64,000 bases of DNA from JAJPKK01 sp963844635 (GCA_963844635.1 CAWJPD010000003.1:1734328-1798327), one strand, 5' to 3'. Shown: positions 1-8,678, counted from the stretch's first letter. The notes: generated by a model not told the origin, from the sequence alone. Made by a program: numbers and translations.

Positions 1-114
1 GATGAGACGTCCGCAGCGGGCAGCGATGATGTCGCGCTCGCGCTCGACGAGACGGATGACGGCCGAACCGACGGTGCCGACGCCGGCGATCCCGGCTTTG
101 AGAGGGGGAGGCAT
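1..114 (-). CDS. hom: Homoserine dehydrogenase, N-terminal fragment (runs off the window)
   Basis: Reading the minus strand from an ATG at 114 gives 38 residues beginning MPPPLKAGIAGVGTVGSAVI, the Rossmann NAD(P)-binding start of homoserine dehydrogenase (G-x-G-x-V-G at about residues 11-16). The enzyme reduces aspartate semialdehyde to homoserine for threonine and methionine synthesis in the cytoplasm. The rest lies outside the window. The aminotransferase gene upstream on the same strand is a usual neighbour of hom in Bradyrhizobium-type genomes, which supports the call. Family assignment rests on 38 residues plus context. Confidence 0.8.
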   Translation of the reverse strand, partial: MPPPLKAGIAGVGTVGSAVIRLVERERDIIAARCGRLI

Positions 115-211
115 GACAAATCACGATGGGCTGAAGAAGCTCATTGATAGAGGACGATGTCTTTCGGGCGGTTCACTTGAGCTCTTCTTTTCGACAGAGC
201 CGAGGCTAAAT

Positions 212-402
212 CCTTCTCCCCTCGTGGGAGAAGGTGGCGCGCGAAGCGCGCCGGATGAGGGGGAGAACCGTACGTGACTTGATATGTCCTTGGCGCGACC
301 CCGGCGAACCGCTCAGCGGGTCGGGGCCGCGAAACTCATGCATTCACCCCTCACCCGCCGAGCGCTGTCGCGCTCGGCACCCTCTCCCGCAGGGGGAGAG
401 GG
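212..402. repeat. Pair of inverted REP-like palindromic elements between hom and the aminotransferase
   Basis: Two related GC-rich palindromes face each other. The left one (212-265) has CTTCTCCC / GGGAGAAG followed by GCGCGCGAAGCGCGC. The right one (345-402) has CGAGCGCTGTCGCGCTCG followed by CCTCTCCC / GGGGGAGAGG. Both carry the ACCCCTCA or TGAGGGGG motif, in opposite orientations. Elements like this are common between genes in Bradyrhizobium-type genomes. They can fold in RNA and may end or stabilise transcripts; their function here is not shown. Confidence 0.7.
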
Positions 403-469
403 TTTTCTTCCGCTGCTTTTTTGATTTGCACTGCAACTCCGTTGGGTGGTTCACGGTGAAGCCTCCACT

Positions 470-1687
470 TCAGCGGCGCGCCGCCATCGGGACCACATTG
501 TGCAGCTTCTCGGGCGCCGTTTCCAGAAACCGCCGGAGGTTGCGGGCGGCTTGCCGGATGCGCTGCTCGTTCTCGACGAGCGCGATGCGCACGAAGCCTT
601 CGCCGTGCTCGCCGAAACCGATACCGGGAGCGACGGCGATCTCCGCCTTTTCGATGAGCAGGGTTGAAAACGCCACCGTGTCGAGACTCCGGAACGGCTC
701 CGGCAACGGCGCCCACGCAAACATCGAGGCGCGTGGCGTCGGCACCCGCCAGCCGGCGCGGCCGAAGCTTTCGACCAGCACGTCGCGTCGCCGTCGATAG
801 GTGTCGCGCATCTCGCGAATGCAATCGTCCGGACCGTTCAGCGCCGCGGTGGCCGCGACCTGCACCGGAGTGAAGGCGCCGTAATCGAGGTAGGATTTGA
901 CGCGGCCGAGCGCCGCGATGATCCGCTCATTGCCGACGGCAAAGCCCATGCGCCAGCCTGGCATCGAATAGGTCTTCGACATCGAGGTGAACTCGACCGC
1001 GACCTCCATGGCGCCCGGGACTTGCAGCACCGACGGCGGCGGCCTGTCGTCGAAATAGACCTCGGCATAGGCGAGGTCGGACAGCACGATCAAGTTGTGC
1101 TTCTTCGCAAACAGGATGACATCCTTGTAGAAGTCGAGGTCGGCAACTGCCGCGGACGGATTGGCGGGGTAACAGATGACGAGCGCCAGCGGCTTCGGGA
1201 TGGAATGCATGCAGGCGCGCTCGAGCGCATGGAAGAACTGCGGCGTCGGGTCGGCAGGGACCGACCGGATCACCCCGCCCGCCATCAAAAACCCGAAGGC
1301 ATGGATCGGGTAGCTCGGATTGGGGACCAGCACGACATCGCCAGGCGCCGTAATCGCCTGCGCAACATTGGCGAATCCTTCCTTGGAGCCGAGCGTCGCG
1401 ACGATCTGGGTTTCCGGATCGAGCTTTACGCCGAAACGGCGGGCGTAATACCCGGCCTGAGCACGTCGCAGCCCGACGATGCCCCGCGACGCGGAATAGC
1501 GGTCCGTTCGCGGTCGGCCGATCGTATCCTTGAGTTTCTCGATGACATGCGACGGCGCGGGCAAGTCCGGATTGCCCATGCCGAGGTCTACGATGTCGGC
1601 GCCGCCATTACGCGCGGCAGCTTTGGCGCGGTTGACCTGTTCGAAGACATAGGGGGGCAGGCGGCGAATGCGATGAAATTCTTCCAT
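470..1687 (-). CDS. PLP-dependent class I/II aminotransferase, AlaC / LL-diaminopimelate aminotransferase type
   Basis: A 405-residue cytoplasmic fold-type I aminotransferase. Visible landmarks are LGMGNPDLPAP at about 35-45, YPANPS at 173-178, LSDLAYAE with Asp204 and Tyr207 contacting PLP, and SMSKTY with the Schiff-base lysine at 238. The family includes alanine-pyruvate and LL-diaminopimelate aminotransferases, so the substrate is uncertain. The ATG at 1687 is chosen over an upstream ATG at 1747 because CAGGAG lies about 9 bases before it and family members begin MEEFHRIRRLPPYVF. It is followed by hom on the same strand, which points to aspartate-family or alanine metabolism. Confidence 0.88.
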   Translation of the reverse strand: MEEFHRIRRLPPYVFEQVNRAKAAARNGGADIVDLGMGNPDLPAPSHVIEKLKDTIGRPRTDRYSASRGIVGLRRAQAGYYARRFGVKLDPETQIVATLGSKEGFANVAQAITAPGDVVLVPNPSYPIHAFGFLMAGGVIRSVPADPTPQFFHALERACMHSIPKPLALVICYPANPSAAVADLDFYKDVILFAKKHNLIVLSDLAYAEVYFDDRPPPSVLQVPGAMEVAVEFTSMSKTYSMPGWRMGFAVGNERIIAALGRVKSYLDYGAFTPVQVAATAALNGPDDCIREMRDTYRRRRDVLVESFGRAGWRVPTPRASMFAWAPLPEPFRSLDTVAFSTLLIEKAEIAVAPGIGFGEHGEGFVRIALVENEQRIRQAARNLRRFLETAPEKLHNVVPMAARR

Positions 1688-1791
1688 TTGCCGGTCTCCT
1701 GCGCTCGGGCCCGCGACCGCCTGCCGTCGGGCGCACGCTTGTATCATGGCGTCAGCGCATGATCCCGAAAAGTTGCGGACGTTTCGGACTT

Positions 1792-1934
1792 AGAGCGGGA
1801 TGCGTTCAGGTTGAATCGCCTCCCGCTCGATTATGCTCTGCGCACCCGTCGCGGACTGCGGTCGACGACGGATGCGTGTTGATTTAGCGCACGATCTTAT
1901 CCGAAAAGTCTGCAACTTTACGGGACCATGCGCG
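1792..1934 (+). repeat. Dispersed ~100-140 bp repeat family, copy 1
   Basis: The element starts AGAGCGGGATGCGTTCAGG, has an internal GAATCG..CGATT region and CGTCGCGGACTGCG, and ends CCGAAAAGTCTGCAACTTTA followed by ..ATGCGC. The same blocks in the same order recur at 7408, 38292 and 43067, and in inverted orientation at 44333 and 47100. All copies lie between genes. There is no coding potential. It resembles non-autonomous intergenic repeats known from Bradyrhizobium-type genomes. It is just upstream of the aminotransferase gene and could carry or alter its promoter. Confidence 0.8.
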
Positions 1935-2130
1935 CGATCACGCGCAAATCAAAGGAAACGCGCAGGAGGCGGTTCAAGCCGAACGCACCCGCTCAACCGC
2001 ACCAAGGGCAGTGGCAGTAACACAAACCATAAAGGCAATGGGATTGTGCTCCGCTGCACTGCGTCACCGGTGACGCGCGGCCAGGCGGGGGCAGGGCGGT
2101 CAGGGCACCCGCGATGGAAGTTCGCGGCAA

Positions 2131-2174
2131 CGAGGTGCTGATTTCTGCCAAGTGTTGAGCAGTTATTTTCGCGA
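2131..2174 (-). repeat. Short interspersed repeat, second family (half copy)
   Basis: CTGATTTCTGCC, then AGTGTTGAGC and AGTTATTTTCGCGAG, match the right half of the element at 46394-46476 almost base for base. A related inverted-repeat element lies at 12325-12407. Full copies are bounded by GCGAAAATAAC / GTTATTTTCGC arms. Here only the right arm is clear. The element sits just downstream of the lipoprotein gene stop codon, so it may act as a transcript 3' end. Confidence 0.6.
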
Positions 2175-2180
2175 GTGCCG

Positions 2181-2528
2181 TTATTGGCTGTCGGAACTTT
2201 TGGTGCCGGCACGCTTTTCCTGCTGTTCGCGGAGCGCGGCGAGTTCGGCTTCGACCTTTTTCTTTTCATCTTCGGTCAATACCGTGGAAGATCGCGGCGG
2301 CGGCATATCGTGTACGGCTGGATAGACGGGGGAGGTTGTTGGACGTTGCGGCGCGCCTTGAGGCAGTCCACCCACTTGCGTCGGCAGCCGCTCCATCTTT
2401 GCCGGAAGTTCCGACAGGGTGGATGAACAGGAGGAAAGAAAATGTGCGCTGACCAGGGCGACCGCCAAACAAGCGGCGCCCGGGAGGCGCCGACGCCACC
2501 CGCAAGCAGACCTTGGCGACTGGAGCAT
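2181..2528 (-). CDS. Small conserved lipoprotein
   Basis: A 115-residue protein with an N-terminal hydrophobic segment (about residues 14-32) ending in the lipobox-like L-S-S-C near residue 34, so it is probably lipidated and membrane-anchored. The mature part has the conserved stretch VYPAVHDMPPPR, and the C-terminal third is charged and helical (EDEKKKVEAELAALREQQEK), probably a short coiled coil. Proteins of this length and pattern occur beside PHA synthase in related genomes. No function is known. It diverges from phaC across about 93 bases that must hold both promoters. Confidence 0.75.
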   Translation of the reverse strand: MLQSPRSACGWRRRLPGAACLAVALVSAHFLSSCSSTLSELPAKMERLPTQVGGLPQGAPQRPTTSPVYPAVHDMPPPRSSTVLTEDEKKKVEAELAALREQQEKRAGTKSSDSQ

Positions 2529-2621
2529 TTAGCGCAGGTACCGATGGTGCCGCCTAAAGGCAGGCTAGAAAATTCTAAGCGTAATATCCAGCTAATAGTG
2601 TCGAAACGAAGGAGAATGCGA

Positions 2622-4877
2622 ATGGGACGGCCGCCACGGGGCGGAGCGAAGCCTCCCGGTTCCCGCCCGCCTCGTCGCCGCAACGGCAAGGCTGCGCCGG
2701 AACGGAAAGGCCTGCAAGGCGGCAAAGATGCCAACGATGCGACGCACTCGGCAGCCCATGGTCGACCCCATCATGCAACCACCTCCCACCACTCTTCGCG
2801 GACCGCGACCGCCCAGCCCGGCCCGGCATCATCCGCCAAACGTGCCGTGATCGTCGCAGATAAATCCGGTGCGACCGGCTCGGACGGACTGGCGGTTGCG
2901 CGACCCCCGACTTCCGCGGCGCGGTCCCCGCTTCTTCATTCTGGCAAGTCCCCGAGCGTCGCGGCAGCAGGAGATACCGCGACGCTCGTTCCAGGGGTGT
3001 TGCTGGCCGCCTCGACGATTCCGGTGCTATCAGCCCCGGCTGCACCGACGGTATCGGCCGCGGCGTTTGCTGTGGCGGATCACGGAGCCGAGACTCCTCC
3101 TGCGCGAATTGATGTCGAGGCGTTCACCCGCAATCTCGGCCGCTTGATCGAAGAAGGCGGGCGCGCCATCGCCGCCTACCTCAAGCCAGTCGAAGCGGGT
3201 GGCCGCAGCGGCGAATACGCCGACGAAATTGCTGACGCGGCGGCGACCTTGGCGCAGGTCATGGAATTCTGGTACGCCGACCCTCAGCGCGTCATCGAAA
3301 TGCAATCGCGGCTCGGCAAGAGCTACCTCGACCTTGTTGCGAGTACGGCCCGGCGGCTTGCCGGCGAAGCCAGCGCACCGGTCGCTAAACCCGATCCGGC
3401 CGACAAACGCTTTGCCGACCCCGAATGGTCATCCAACCAATATTTCGATTTTCTGAAGCAGGCGTATCTCGTCACCGCGGATTGGGCAAAAAACCTGGTT
3501 GCCGACGCCGCCAAGCTCGACGCGACGACGCGCCAGAAGGCCGATTTCTACATGCGCCAGATCGTCAACGCGATGGCGCCGTCCAATTTCATTTTCACCA
3601 ATCCGGAGCTGTGGCGCGCCACCCTGAACGAGAACGGCGAGAACCTGGTGCGCGGCGCCCAGATGCTGGCGGAGGATATTGAGGCGGGCCACGGCGAGTT
3701 GAAGATCCGTCAGTCGGACCTGTCGAAGTTCGAGGTCGGCCGCGACATCGCCACCACTCCGGGCAAGGTCGTTCACCAGAACGCGCTGATGCAGCTCATC
3801 CAGTATGCCCCGTCCACGGAGCGCGTTCTTAAGCGCCCACTGCTGATGGTGCCGCCCTGGATCAACAAATTCTACATTCTGGACCTGGCGCCGGAAAAAT
3901 CCTTCATCAAGTGGTGCATCGACCACGGCCTTACGGTTTTCGTGATCTCCTGGGTCAATCCCGACGCGCAACTCGCGGGCAAGAGCTTCGCCGACTATAT
4001 GCGGGAGGGGCCGCTTGAAGCCATCGACGTGATCACCCGCATCACCGGCGAAACCAAGGTGAACGTGCTCGGCTATTGCGTCGGTGGCACATTGCTGGCC
4101 TCGACGCTGGCGTATCTCGCCGCGCTCGGCGATGACCGGACCGGCTGCGCCACCTTGCTCGCGACGCAAGTCGACTTCACTTATGCGGGCGACCTCAAGG
4201 TTTTTGCCGCGACCGAGCCGCAGGTCGAAGCGATCGAACGCAGAATGGCGGCGCGGGGTTACCTTGAGGGCGCGAAAATGGCGAATGCCTTCAACCTGCT
4301 GCGTTCGAACGATCTGATCTGGCCATACGTCGTCAGCACCTACATCAAGGGCGAGGCGCCACTCCCCTTTGACCTGCTGCACTGGAATGCCGATGCGACA
4401 CGCATGCCGGCGGCCAATCATTCCTTCTACCTGCGCAACTGCTACCTCGAGAACAAGCTTGCGAGGGGCAAGATGCAACTCGACAACGTCACGATCGATC
4501 TCCGGAGGGTCACGGTGCCGATCTACAACCTTGCCACCCGCGAGGACCACATCGCGCCCGCGAAATCGGTGTATGTCGGTTCGTCCTGCTTCGGCGGCCC
4601 GGTGCGGTTCGTGCTGTCGGGGTCCGGCCACATCGCTGGAGTGATCAACGCGCCCAACCGCAACAAGTATCAGTACTGGACCAATGGTCCCCCGCAAGGC
4701 GACGATCTCGACGCCTGGATCGGCGCCGCCACCTTGCATCCGGGCTCGTGGTGGAACGATTGGATCGAATGGGTCACGGCGCAGGACACGCAACAAGTGC
4801 CAGCCCGCATGCCAGGCGGCGGCGAGCTCGCGCCCATTGAGAACGCGCCCGGCAGCTACGTGAAGGTGAAGAGTTGA
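2622..4877 (+). CDS. phaC: Class I poly(3-hydroxyalkanoate) synthase PhaC with long N-terminal extension
   Basis: The protein polymerises (R)-3-hydroxyacyl-CoA into polyhydroxyalkanoate on the granule surface. The ATG at 2622 is chosen because AAGGAG ends 7 bases before it; that gives 751 residues. The PhaC N-domain begins near residue 168 (FTRNLGRLIEEGG). The alpha/beta-hydrolase domain has the lipase-like box G-Y-C-V-G-G with nucleophile Cys486, Asp642 (REDHIAP) and His670 (SGHIAG), so the triad is complete. Class I enzymes are usually near 600 residues. The extra ~165 N-terminal residues are rich in Arg, Lys, Pro, Ala and His and predicted disordered. No phaA/phaB or phasin lies beside it. 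Confidence 0.92.
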   Translation: MGRPPRGGAKPPGSRPPRRRNGKAAPERKGLQGGKDANDATHSAAHGRPHHATTSHHSSRTATAQPGPASSAKRAVIVADKSGATGSDGLAVARPPTSAARSPLLHSGKSPSVAAAGDTATLVPGVLLAASTIPVLSAPAAPTVSAAAFAVADHGAETPPARIDVEAFTRNLGRLIEEGGRAIAAYLKPVEAGGRSGEYADEIADAAATLAQVMEFWYADPQRVIEMQSRLGKSYLDLVASTARRLAGEASAPVAKPDPADKRFADPEWSSNQYFDFLKQAYLVTADWAKNLVADAAKLDATTRQKADFYMRQIVNAMAPSNFIFTNPELWRATLNENGENLVRGAQMLAEDIEAGHGELKIRQSDLSKFEVGRDIATTPGKVVHQNALMQLIQYAPSTERVLKRPLLMVPPWINKFYILDLAPEKSFIKWCIDHGLTVFVISWVNPDAQLAGKSFADYMREGPLEAIDVITRITGETKVNVLGYCVGGTLLASTLAYLAALGDDRTGCATLLATQVDFTYAGDLKVFAATEPQVEAIERRMAARGYLEGAKMANAFNLLRSNDLIWPYVVSTYIKGEAPLPFDLLHWNADATRMPAANHSFYLRNCYLENKLARGKMQLDNVTIDLRRVTVPIYNLATREDHIAPAKSVYVGSSCFGGPVRFVLSGSGHIAGVINAPNRNKYQYWTNGPPQGDDLDAWIGAATLHPGSWWNDWIEWVTAQDTQQVPARMPGGGELAPIENAPGSYVKVKS

Positions 4878-4979
4878 GTGCGGATTTCGGTCATATCGAA
4901 GCGCCGGCGCCCGGCAGGGGGGCAACGCGCCTGCGCGGTACAACTGAGCGCCGCGCGCCGTGTCGAGTGGCGGGCGCCT

Positions 4980-5744
4980 TCATGGTTTCCGCGCGGAGGC
5001 CGCTTCGCCCCGTTTCTCGCCGAATGTGATGTCGATGTCCTTGCCTCCAGCGATTTGCGGGTTTGACGGAACGAGGCCGTATTGCTTCTCGCGCTTGCCG
5101 ACGAGGCGGCGCGCTTCGGCGAAGGCGCTGCGCAGATCGGGCGCGTCGCGAACCGCCCGGTTGAAGAAGGCGTCGCCGAAATAGGTCCATTTGACCTTGT
5201 CCTGGCAGCCGAAGGACGAGTGGTCGGCGTCAGCCGCCGTGATGACGAGCGTGTCGTCACCGGCGAGCGGAGCGAGGAATACGCCCGAATAGCACGCGGA
5301 AACGACCACGACCCGATGCCGCACACCGGCGGCGTTGAGCATGTCCGCGAGCGCGGCCGGGGATAGAAGCTGAACGCGCCGGCCCGCCTGCACCACGACT
5401 CCGTCTTGCGAACCGTGCGAGGTCAGGATCAGGAACAGAACATCGTCGGCGCGATCCATGTGCTGGGCTGCGGACCGCAACGTCGCCGCGATGGATGCGA
5501 CGCTGACATCAGCGCGAGTCTTCGTGTTCGCGTGCACCTCGACCGCCTTGGTCCCGGCGCGCTGCGCGACGATGTCCGCCGCCCGCTTCGCCTCGCTTTC
5601 AAACACGCTTTGCGCCCCGAACAACCCGAAGGCCAGCACGGTGATGTTCGGATGAGCTGCCGGCGCGGAGGTCGCTGCCGCGAAAAACATCACCGGGGCG
5701 ACAAGCCATGCCGCCACACGCCGCAACCATTTGCCGATGATCAT
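4980..5744 (-). CDS. Secreted peptidase C13 (legumain-like, caspase-fold) protein
   Basis: A 254-residue protein with a signal peptide (basic start MIIGKWLRR, hydrophobic core, A-x-A near residue 30). The C13 catalytic pair is visible: His110 in ILTSHGSQDG and Cys151 in VVSACYSG, each after a hydrophobic beta strand as in clan CD proteases. It is probably periplasmic. Bacterial C13 proteins are little studied and substrates are unknown. The ATG at 5744 is preferred over an in-frame start at 6056 because the signal peptide begins there and GAGGA lies upstream; the longer frame reads through an intergenic palindrome. It converges with phaC. Confidence 0.82.
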   Translation of the reverse strand: MIIGKWLRRVAAWLVAPVMFFAAATSAPAAHPNITVLAFGLFGAQSVFESEAKRAADIVAQRAGTKAVEVHANTKTRADVSVASIAATLRSAAQHMDRADDVLFLILTSHGSQDGVVVQAGRRVQLLSPAALADMLNAAGVRHRVVVVSACYSGVFLAPLAGDDTLVITAADADHSSFGCQDKVKWTYFGDAFFNRAVRDAPDLRSAFAEARRLVGKREKQYGLVPSNPQIAGGKDIDITFGEKRGEAASARKP

Positions 5745-5779
5745 TGGCGTTCGTTCCTCGATCTTGAGCAGGTGCAAAT

Positions 5780-5852
5780 CGTCAATAATATTATCCGCCC
5801 CCGCGAATGCAGGGGAGGGGGACCACGCGAAGCGCGGTGGAGGGGGCGGACG
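5780..5852. repeat. Intergenic palindromic repeat upstream of the C13 protease gene
   Basis: The stretch CCGCCCCCGCGAATGCAGGG, then ACCACGCGAAGCGCGGT, then GGAGGGGGCGG contains an internal hairpin CCACGCGAAGCGCGG and outer arms CCGCCCCC / GGGGGCGG. It resembles the REP-like elements at 212-402. No coding role is seen. Confidence 0.55.
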
Positions 5853-5909
5853 CAAAAGGATCAGACAAGTGATTTTAAAGCAGGTCAATGAGCAGCAGTT
5901 GGCCAGGCA

Positions 5910-6088
5910 GTGGGCCGGGCGGGTGCACGATTGAGAACGCCGCCGAAGACCGTCAGCCATGCTCGACGGCTGCGTCGTGCGCTGTCGGCGCCGGAAGCGC
6001 AACTGTGGCTCCGGTTGCGTGAGCGTTCTGACGGCAAGCCCGCATTTCGCCGTCAACGCCCGATCGGACCTTATGATATAGGTCCCAA
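5910..6088 (+). pseudogene. DUF559 (endonuclease-like) gene remnant
   Basis: The plus strand encodes SHARRLRRALSAPEAQLWLR followed by FRRQRPIGPY, the N-terminal part of a DUF559 (very-short-patch-repair-like) protein, normally about 115-130 residues. After IGPY the match weakens (DIGPNYCQARL instead of a V-x-D-F-Y-C pattern) and the frame runs into the end of the convergent gene at 6089. The PD-(D/E)xK catalytic part is missing. It is a truncated relic. Confidence 0.65.
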
Positions 6089-7009
6089 TTATTGCCAGGC
6101 GCGATTATCGACGGTGTTTTCGTAAGTGGCTCCCGACGGCACCAGCCCCCAGCCGAGTGTCCATTGATAATTATCGTCGAAGCGGCTGCGCGTATAAGGC
6201 ACCGGCGGTGCGTTGAGGATGCGCGAGAGGCGCAAATCCCGCACCTCGATGCGGCCACCCGCCTCCTCGATCAGGTAATGGGCGAACTTTTCTGGATTCT
6301 TGGCAATCGCCTCCGCGGCGCGCGCCTCCGCGCGAAACATTTTTGCGAGCGTCGGGCCGTCGAGCTCCGTGCCGGCTGCTTCGCTGCGCGTCGAGTGCGA
6401 CTCGATCAATACGCGGCAACCTTCCTTTTCGGCGACGCTGATCCAAGGTTCCATCAGGCTCACGGCCTTCACCTTGCCGGCACGCAGGGCGTCGATGCGC
6501 TCCTTGTGGGTCCCTGCATTCATCCATTTGATCTCGTCGCGTTTGACGAAGCCTTCCATCATCTTGAGCATGGTGAAATGCGAGCCGTTATAGGGGCTGA
6601 CGGCGATCGACTCGTTTTTCAACTGCTCCGGCTCGTAAATGCCGCTGTTCGGATCGGCGACGATGGCGAAGGTCGACATCGCGGAGCCGAGAGCCACGAT
6701 CTTCGCCGGCCGGTGTCCGTCCTCGACGTTGGATTCCACGGCGCGCTTCATGATGCCCCATTCGCACATGCGAAACTGGTCGCACTGGCCTTGCTCATAA
6801 AGCGCTTCCATCGTGCGCGAGAACACATTGTCGCGCAACGCCTGGTGATCCGAGCCGTGCTGGCCGGTGCCCGGCGTCTTGACGATCTCAACGTCGAGGC
6901 CTTCGTCCTTGAAGAAGCCCTCATCCCTCGCGACCAGCAGTGGCAGGTCGTGAACGGCGTTCATCATCGAGGCTTTGACCTTTTGCAGCGAAGGCGCGGA
7001 CGTATTCAT
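6089..7009 (-). CDS. NMT1/THI5-like substrate-binding protein without a signal peptide
   Basis: A 306-residue protein of the SsuA/NMT1-THI5 superfamily (HDLPLLVARDEGFFKDEGLD at about 20-39; GIYEPEQLKNESIAVSPYNG in the middle), usually the periplasmic binding part of ABC importers for small organic molecules. The ATG at 7009 is supported by GGGAGGT 6 bases upstream; the longer frame from 7099 lacks such a site. Neither start gives a convincing signal peptide, so the protein may be cytoplasmic, as thiamine-pyrimidine synthases and decarboxylase-like relatives are. No permease or ATPase gene is adjacent. The ligand is unknown. Confidence 0.7.
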   Translation of the reverse strand: MNTSAPSLQKVKASMMNAVHDLPLLVARDEGFFKDEGLDVEIVKTPGTGQHGSDHQALRDNVFSRTMEALYEQGQCDQFRMCEWGIMKRAVESNVEDGHRPAKIVALGSAMSTFAIVADPNSGIYEPEQLKNESIAVSPYNGSHFTMLKMMEGFVKRDEIKWMNAGTHKERIDALRAGKVKAVSLMEPWISVAEKEGCRVLIESHSTRSEAAGTELDGPTLAKMFRAEARAAEAIAKNPEKFAHYLIEEAGGRIEVRDLRLSRILNAPPVPYTRSRFDDNYQWTLGWGLVPSGATYENTVDNRAWQ

Positions 7010-7221
7010 CGGGACCTCCCTTTGATTCGCGGCGATGTTCTGAGCGCAGGCGCCCTCGGGCACCGCTGTGGCGGCCCGTCGAATTACGCGCGAACACAAT
7101 TCAGCGGGCGGTGATGGCGCCTTGTCGCATGAGGATTAAAGTAGGGCTCCATTGGCGTCAATTTATTGTTTCTGACGCAACCATTGCACGGCAACGAGCC
7201 GATGTTTATTGATCTGGCGAA

Positions 7222-7295
7222 GGCCACGTGGCGGAGTGGTGACGCAGCGGTCTGCAAAACCGTTTACCCCGGTTCAATTCCGGGCGTGGCCTCCA
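7222..7295 (+). tRNA. tRNA-Cys (anticodon GCA)
   Basis: The acceptor stem GGCCACG pairs perfectly with CGTGGCC. The anticodon loop reads CT-GCA-AA, the T arm is CCCCGGTTCAATTCCGGG, the discriminator is T, and CCA is encoded. Total length is 74 bases. Confidence 0.95.
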
Positions 7296-7407
7296 GGAAA
7301 GCCAATAGCTTATTGCCCAAGTTCGTGGGCTTGTGAAGCCGATCTGGGCCCCTTGCGGGGTGCCGGCCGCTGCGGCGATGGAAAGCGCAAGCTCCGATTT
7401 CCACTTG

Positions 7408-7510
7408 GAGCGGGATGCGTTCAGGTGAAATCGCCTCCCGCTCGATTATCATTGATTTTGCGCACGATCTTGTCCGAAAAGTCTGCAACTTTTCCGGATC
7501 ATGCGCTAGC
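7408..7510 (+). repeat. Dispersed repeat family, copy 2 (short form)
   Basis: Starts GAGCGGGATGCGTTCAGG and ends CCGAAAAGTCTGCAACTTTT followed by CCGGATCATGCGC. It lacks the CGTCGCGGACTGCG segment of copies 1 and 4, giving a form of about 103 bases. It overlaps the last codons of the convergent PLP-enzyme gene, so the repeat supplies its stop region. Confidence 0.8.
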
Positions 7511-8678
7511 CGCGCAATGACAAAGGAAGACTTGAATTTGCATCCGTGAGGGCTTGCTCAAGGTCTGCGATCAAGTCGGCCGGATCCTCTATGCCGACAG
7601 ACAGCCGCAACAGATCGGCCGGGACCGGCGAGCCGGGACCTTCGATCGAAGCGCGGTGCTCGATCAGGCTCTCGACGCCGCCGAGCGAGGTTGCCCGCTT
7701 CCACACGGCAACGCGGGCAGCCACCGCGATCGCGGCGTTCTCGCCGCCGGCAACCCGCAGGCTGAGCATTCCACCGAAGCCGCCGAGCATTTGGCGTGCC
7801 GCGACCTCGTGGCCCGGATGGCCGCGCAAGCCGGGGTAGAGCACAGCGGCGACGCGATCGTCATCGGAAAAATATTCGGCGATCGCCTGCGCGGTGCGAC
7901 AGCAGCGTTCCACGCGCAAATGCAGCGTGCGCATGCCGCGCAGCAACAGCCATGCCTCGAATGATCCGAGGATCGCGCCGTGACCGGAGCGGATCGCTGC
8001 GATCCTCTCCCAGAAATCATCGTGGCGCGCGGCAACCAAGGCGCCCGCGACAACATCGCTGTGACCGTTCAGATATTTCGTGGCCGAATGCATGACGATA
8101 TCGGCGCCAAATTCGATCGGCCGCGTCAAGATCGGCGTGGCAACGGTGCTGTCGATGGCCAAAAGTGCGCCGGCGCGGTGGGCGATCTCGGCGGCGGCGG
8201 CAATGTCGGTGATCGCCCAAGTCGGATTTGCCGGGCTCTCGATCCAGATGAGCTTCGTGCGACCAGGCTTGACGGCCGCCGCGACAGCCTCGGTCGCACT
8301 GGCCTCGACAAATTCGACAGCCAATCCGCGTTGCGCTGCCGAGGTCTTGAGCCAGTTCCGCAGTCCCCAATACATGACCTCGGGGGCGATGACATGATCG
8401 CCGGGTGCAAGCGCCAGGAAAACGGCGGTCGCGGCGGCCATTCCGGATGCGAAAACGAGACAGCCCGTGCCGCCCTCAAGCGTCATCAGAAGCGCTTCCG
8501 GCTGAGCGAAAGTCGGGTTCGTCGGCCGGGCATAGGAAAAGCCTGCGCGATATTGATTATCGGGATCGCGAAGGAAAGTGGTCGACGGGTGTACCGCGGG
8601 GATGATGGCCTTGGTTTGCTCATCGATCCAACCGAGCGCCTGCGCGGCCGTCGTCGCGGGGTGGCGAGACTGAGACAT
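7506..8678 (-). CDS. Cystathionine gamma-synthase / lyase family PLP enzyme
   Basis: A 390-residue Cys/Met-metabolism PLP enzyme. Family landmarks are YARPTNPT at about 49-56, FASGMAAATA at 76-85, ESPANPTW at 147-154, the PLP-binding lysine at 201 in HSATKYLNGHSD, and SLGGVESLIEH near residue 335. Members perform cystathionine gamma-synthase, beta-lyase or related reactions in trans-sulfuration; the exact reaction cannot be told from sequence. The ATG at 8678 gives the usual length, though its ribosome-binding site is weak. The C-terminal end overlaps the dispersed repeat at 7408-7510. It stands alone, downstream of gapR on the same strand. Confidence 0.85.
   Translation of the reverse strand: MSQSRHPATTAAQALGWIDEQTKAIIPAVHPSTTFLRDPDNQYRAGFSYARPTNPTFAQPEALLMTLEGGTGCLVFASGMAAATAVFLALAPGDHVIAPEVMYWGLRNWLKTSAAQRGLAVEFVEASATEAVAAAVKPGRTKLIWIESPANPTWAITDIAAAAEIAHRAGALLAIDSTVATPILTRPIEFGADIVMHSATKYLNGHSDVVAGALVAARHDDFWERIAAIRSGHGAILGSFEAWLLLRGMRTLHLRVERCCRTAQAIAEYFSDDDRVAAVLYPGLRGHPGHEVAARQMLGGFGGMLSLRVAGGENAAIAVAARVAVWKRATSLGGVESLIEHRASIEGPGSPVPADLLRLSVGIEDPADLIADLEQALTDANSSLPLSLRG

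Noticed and set aside
3429..4943. 504-codon frame antisense to phaC
   Set aside because: It is an antisense shadow of a well-identified gene, with repetitive Arg/Val/Asp composition and no motif.
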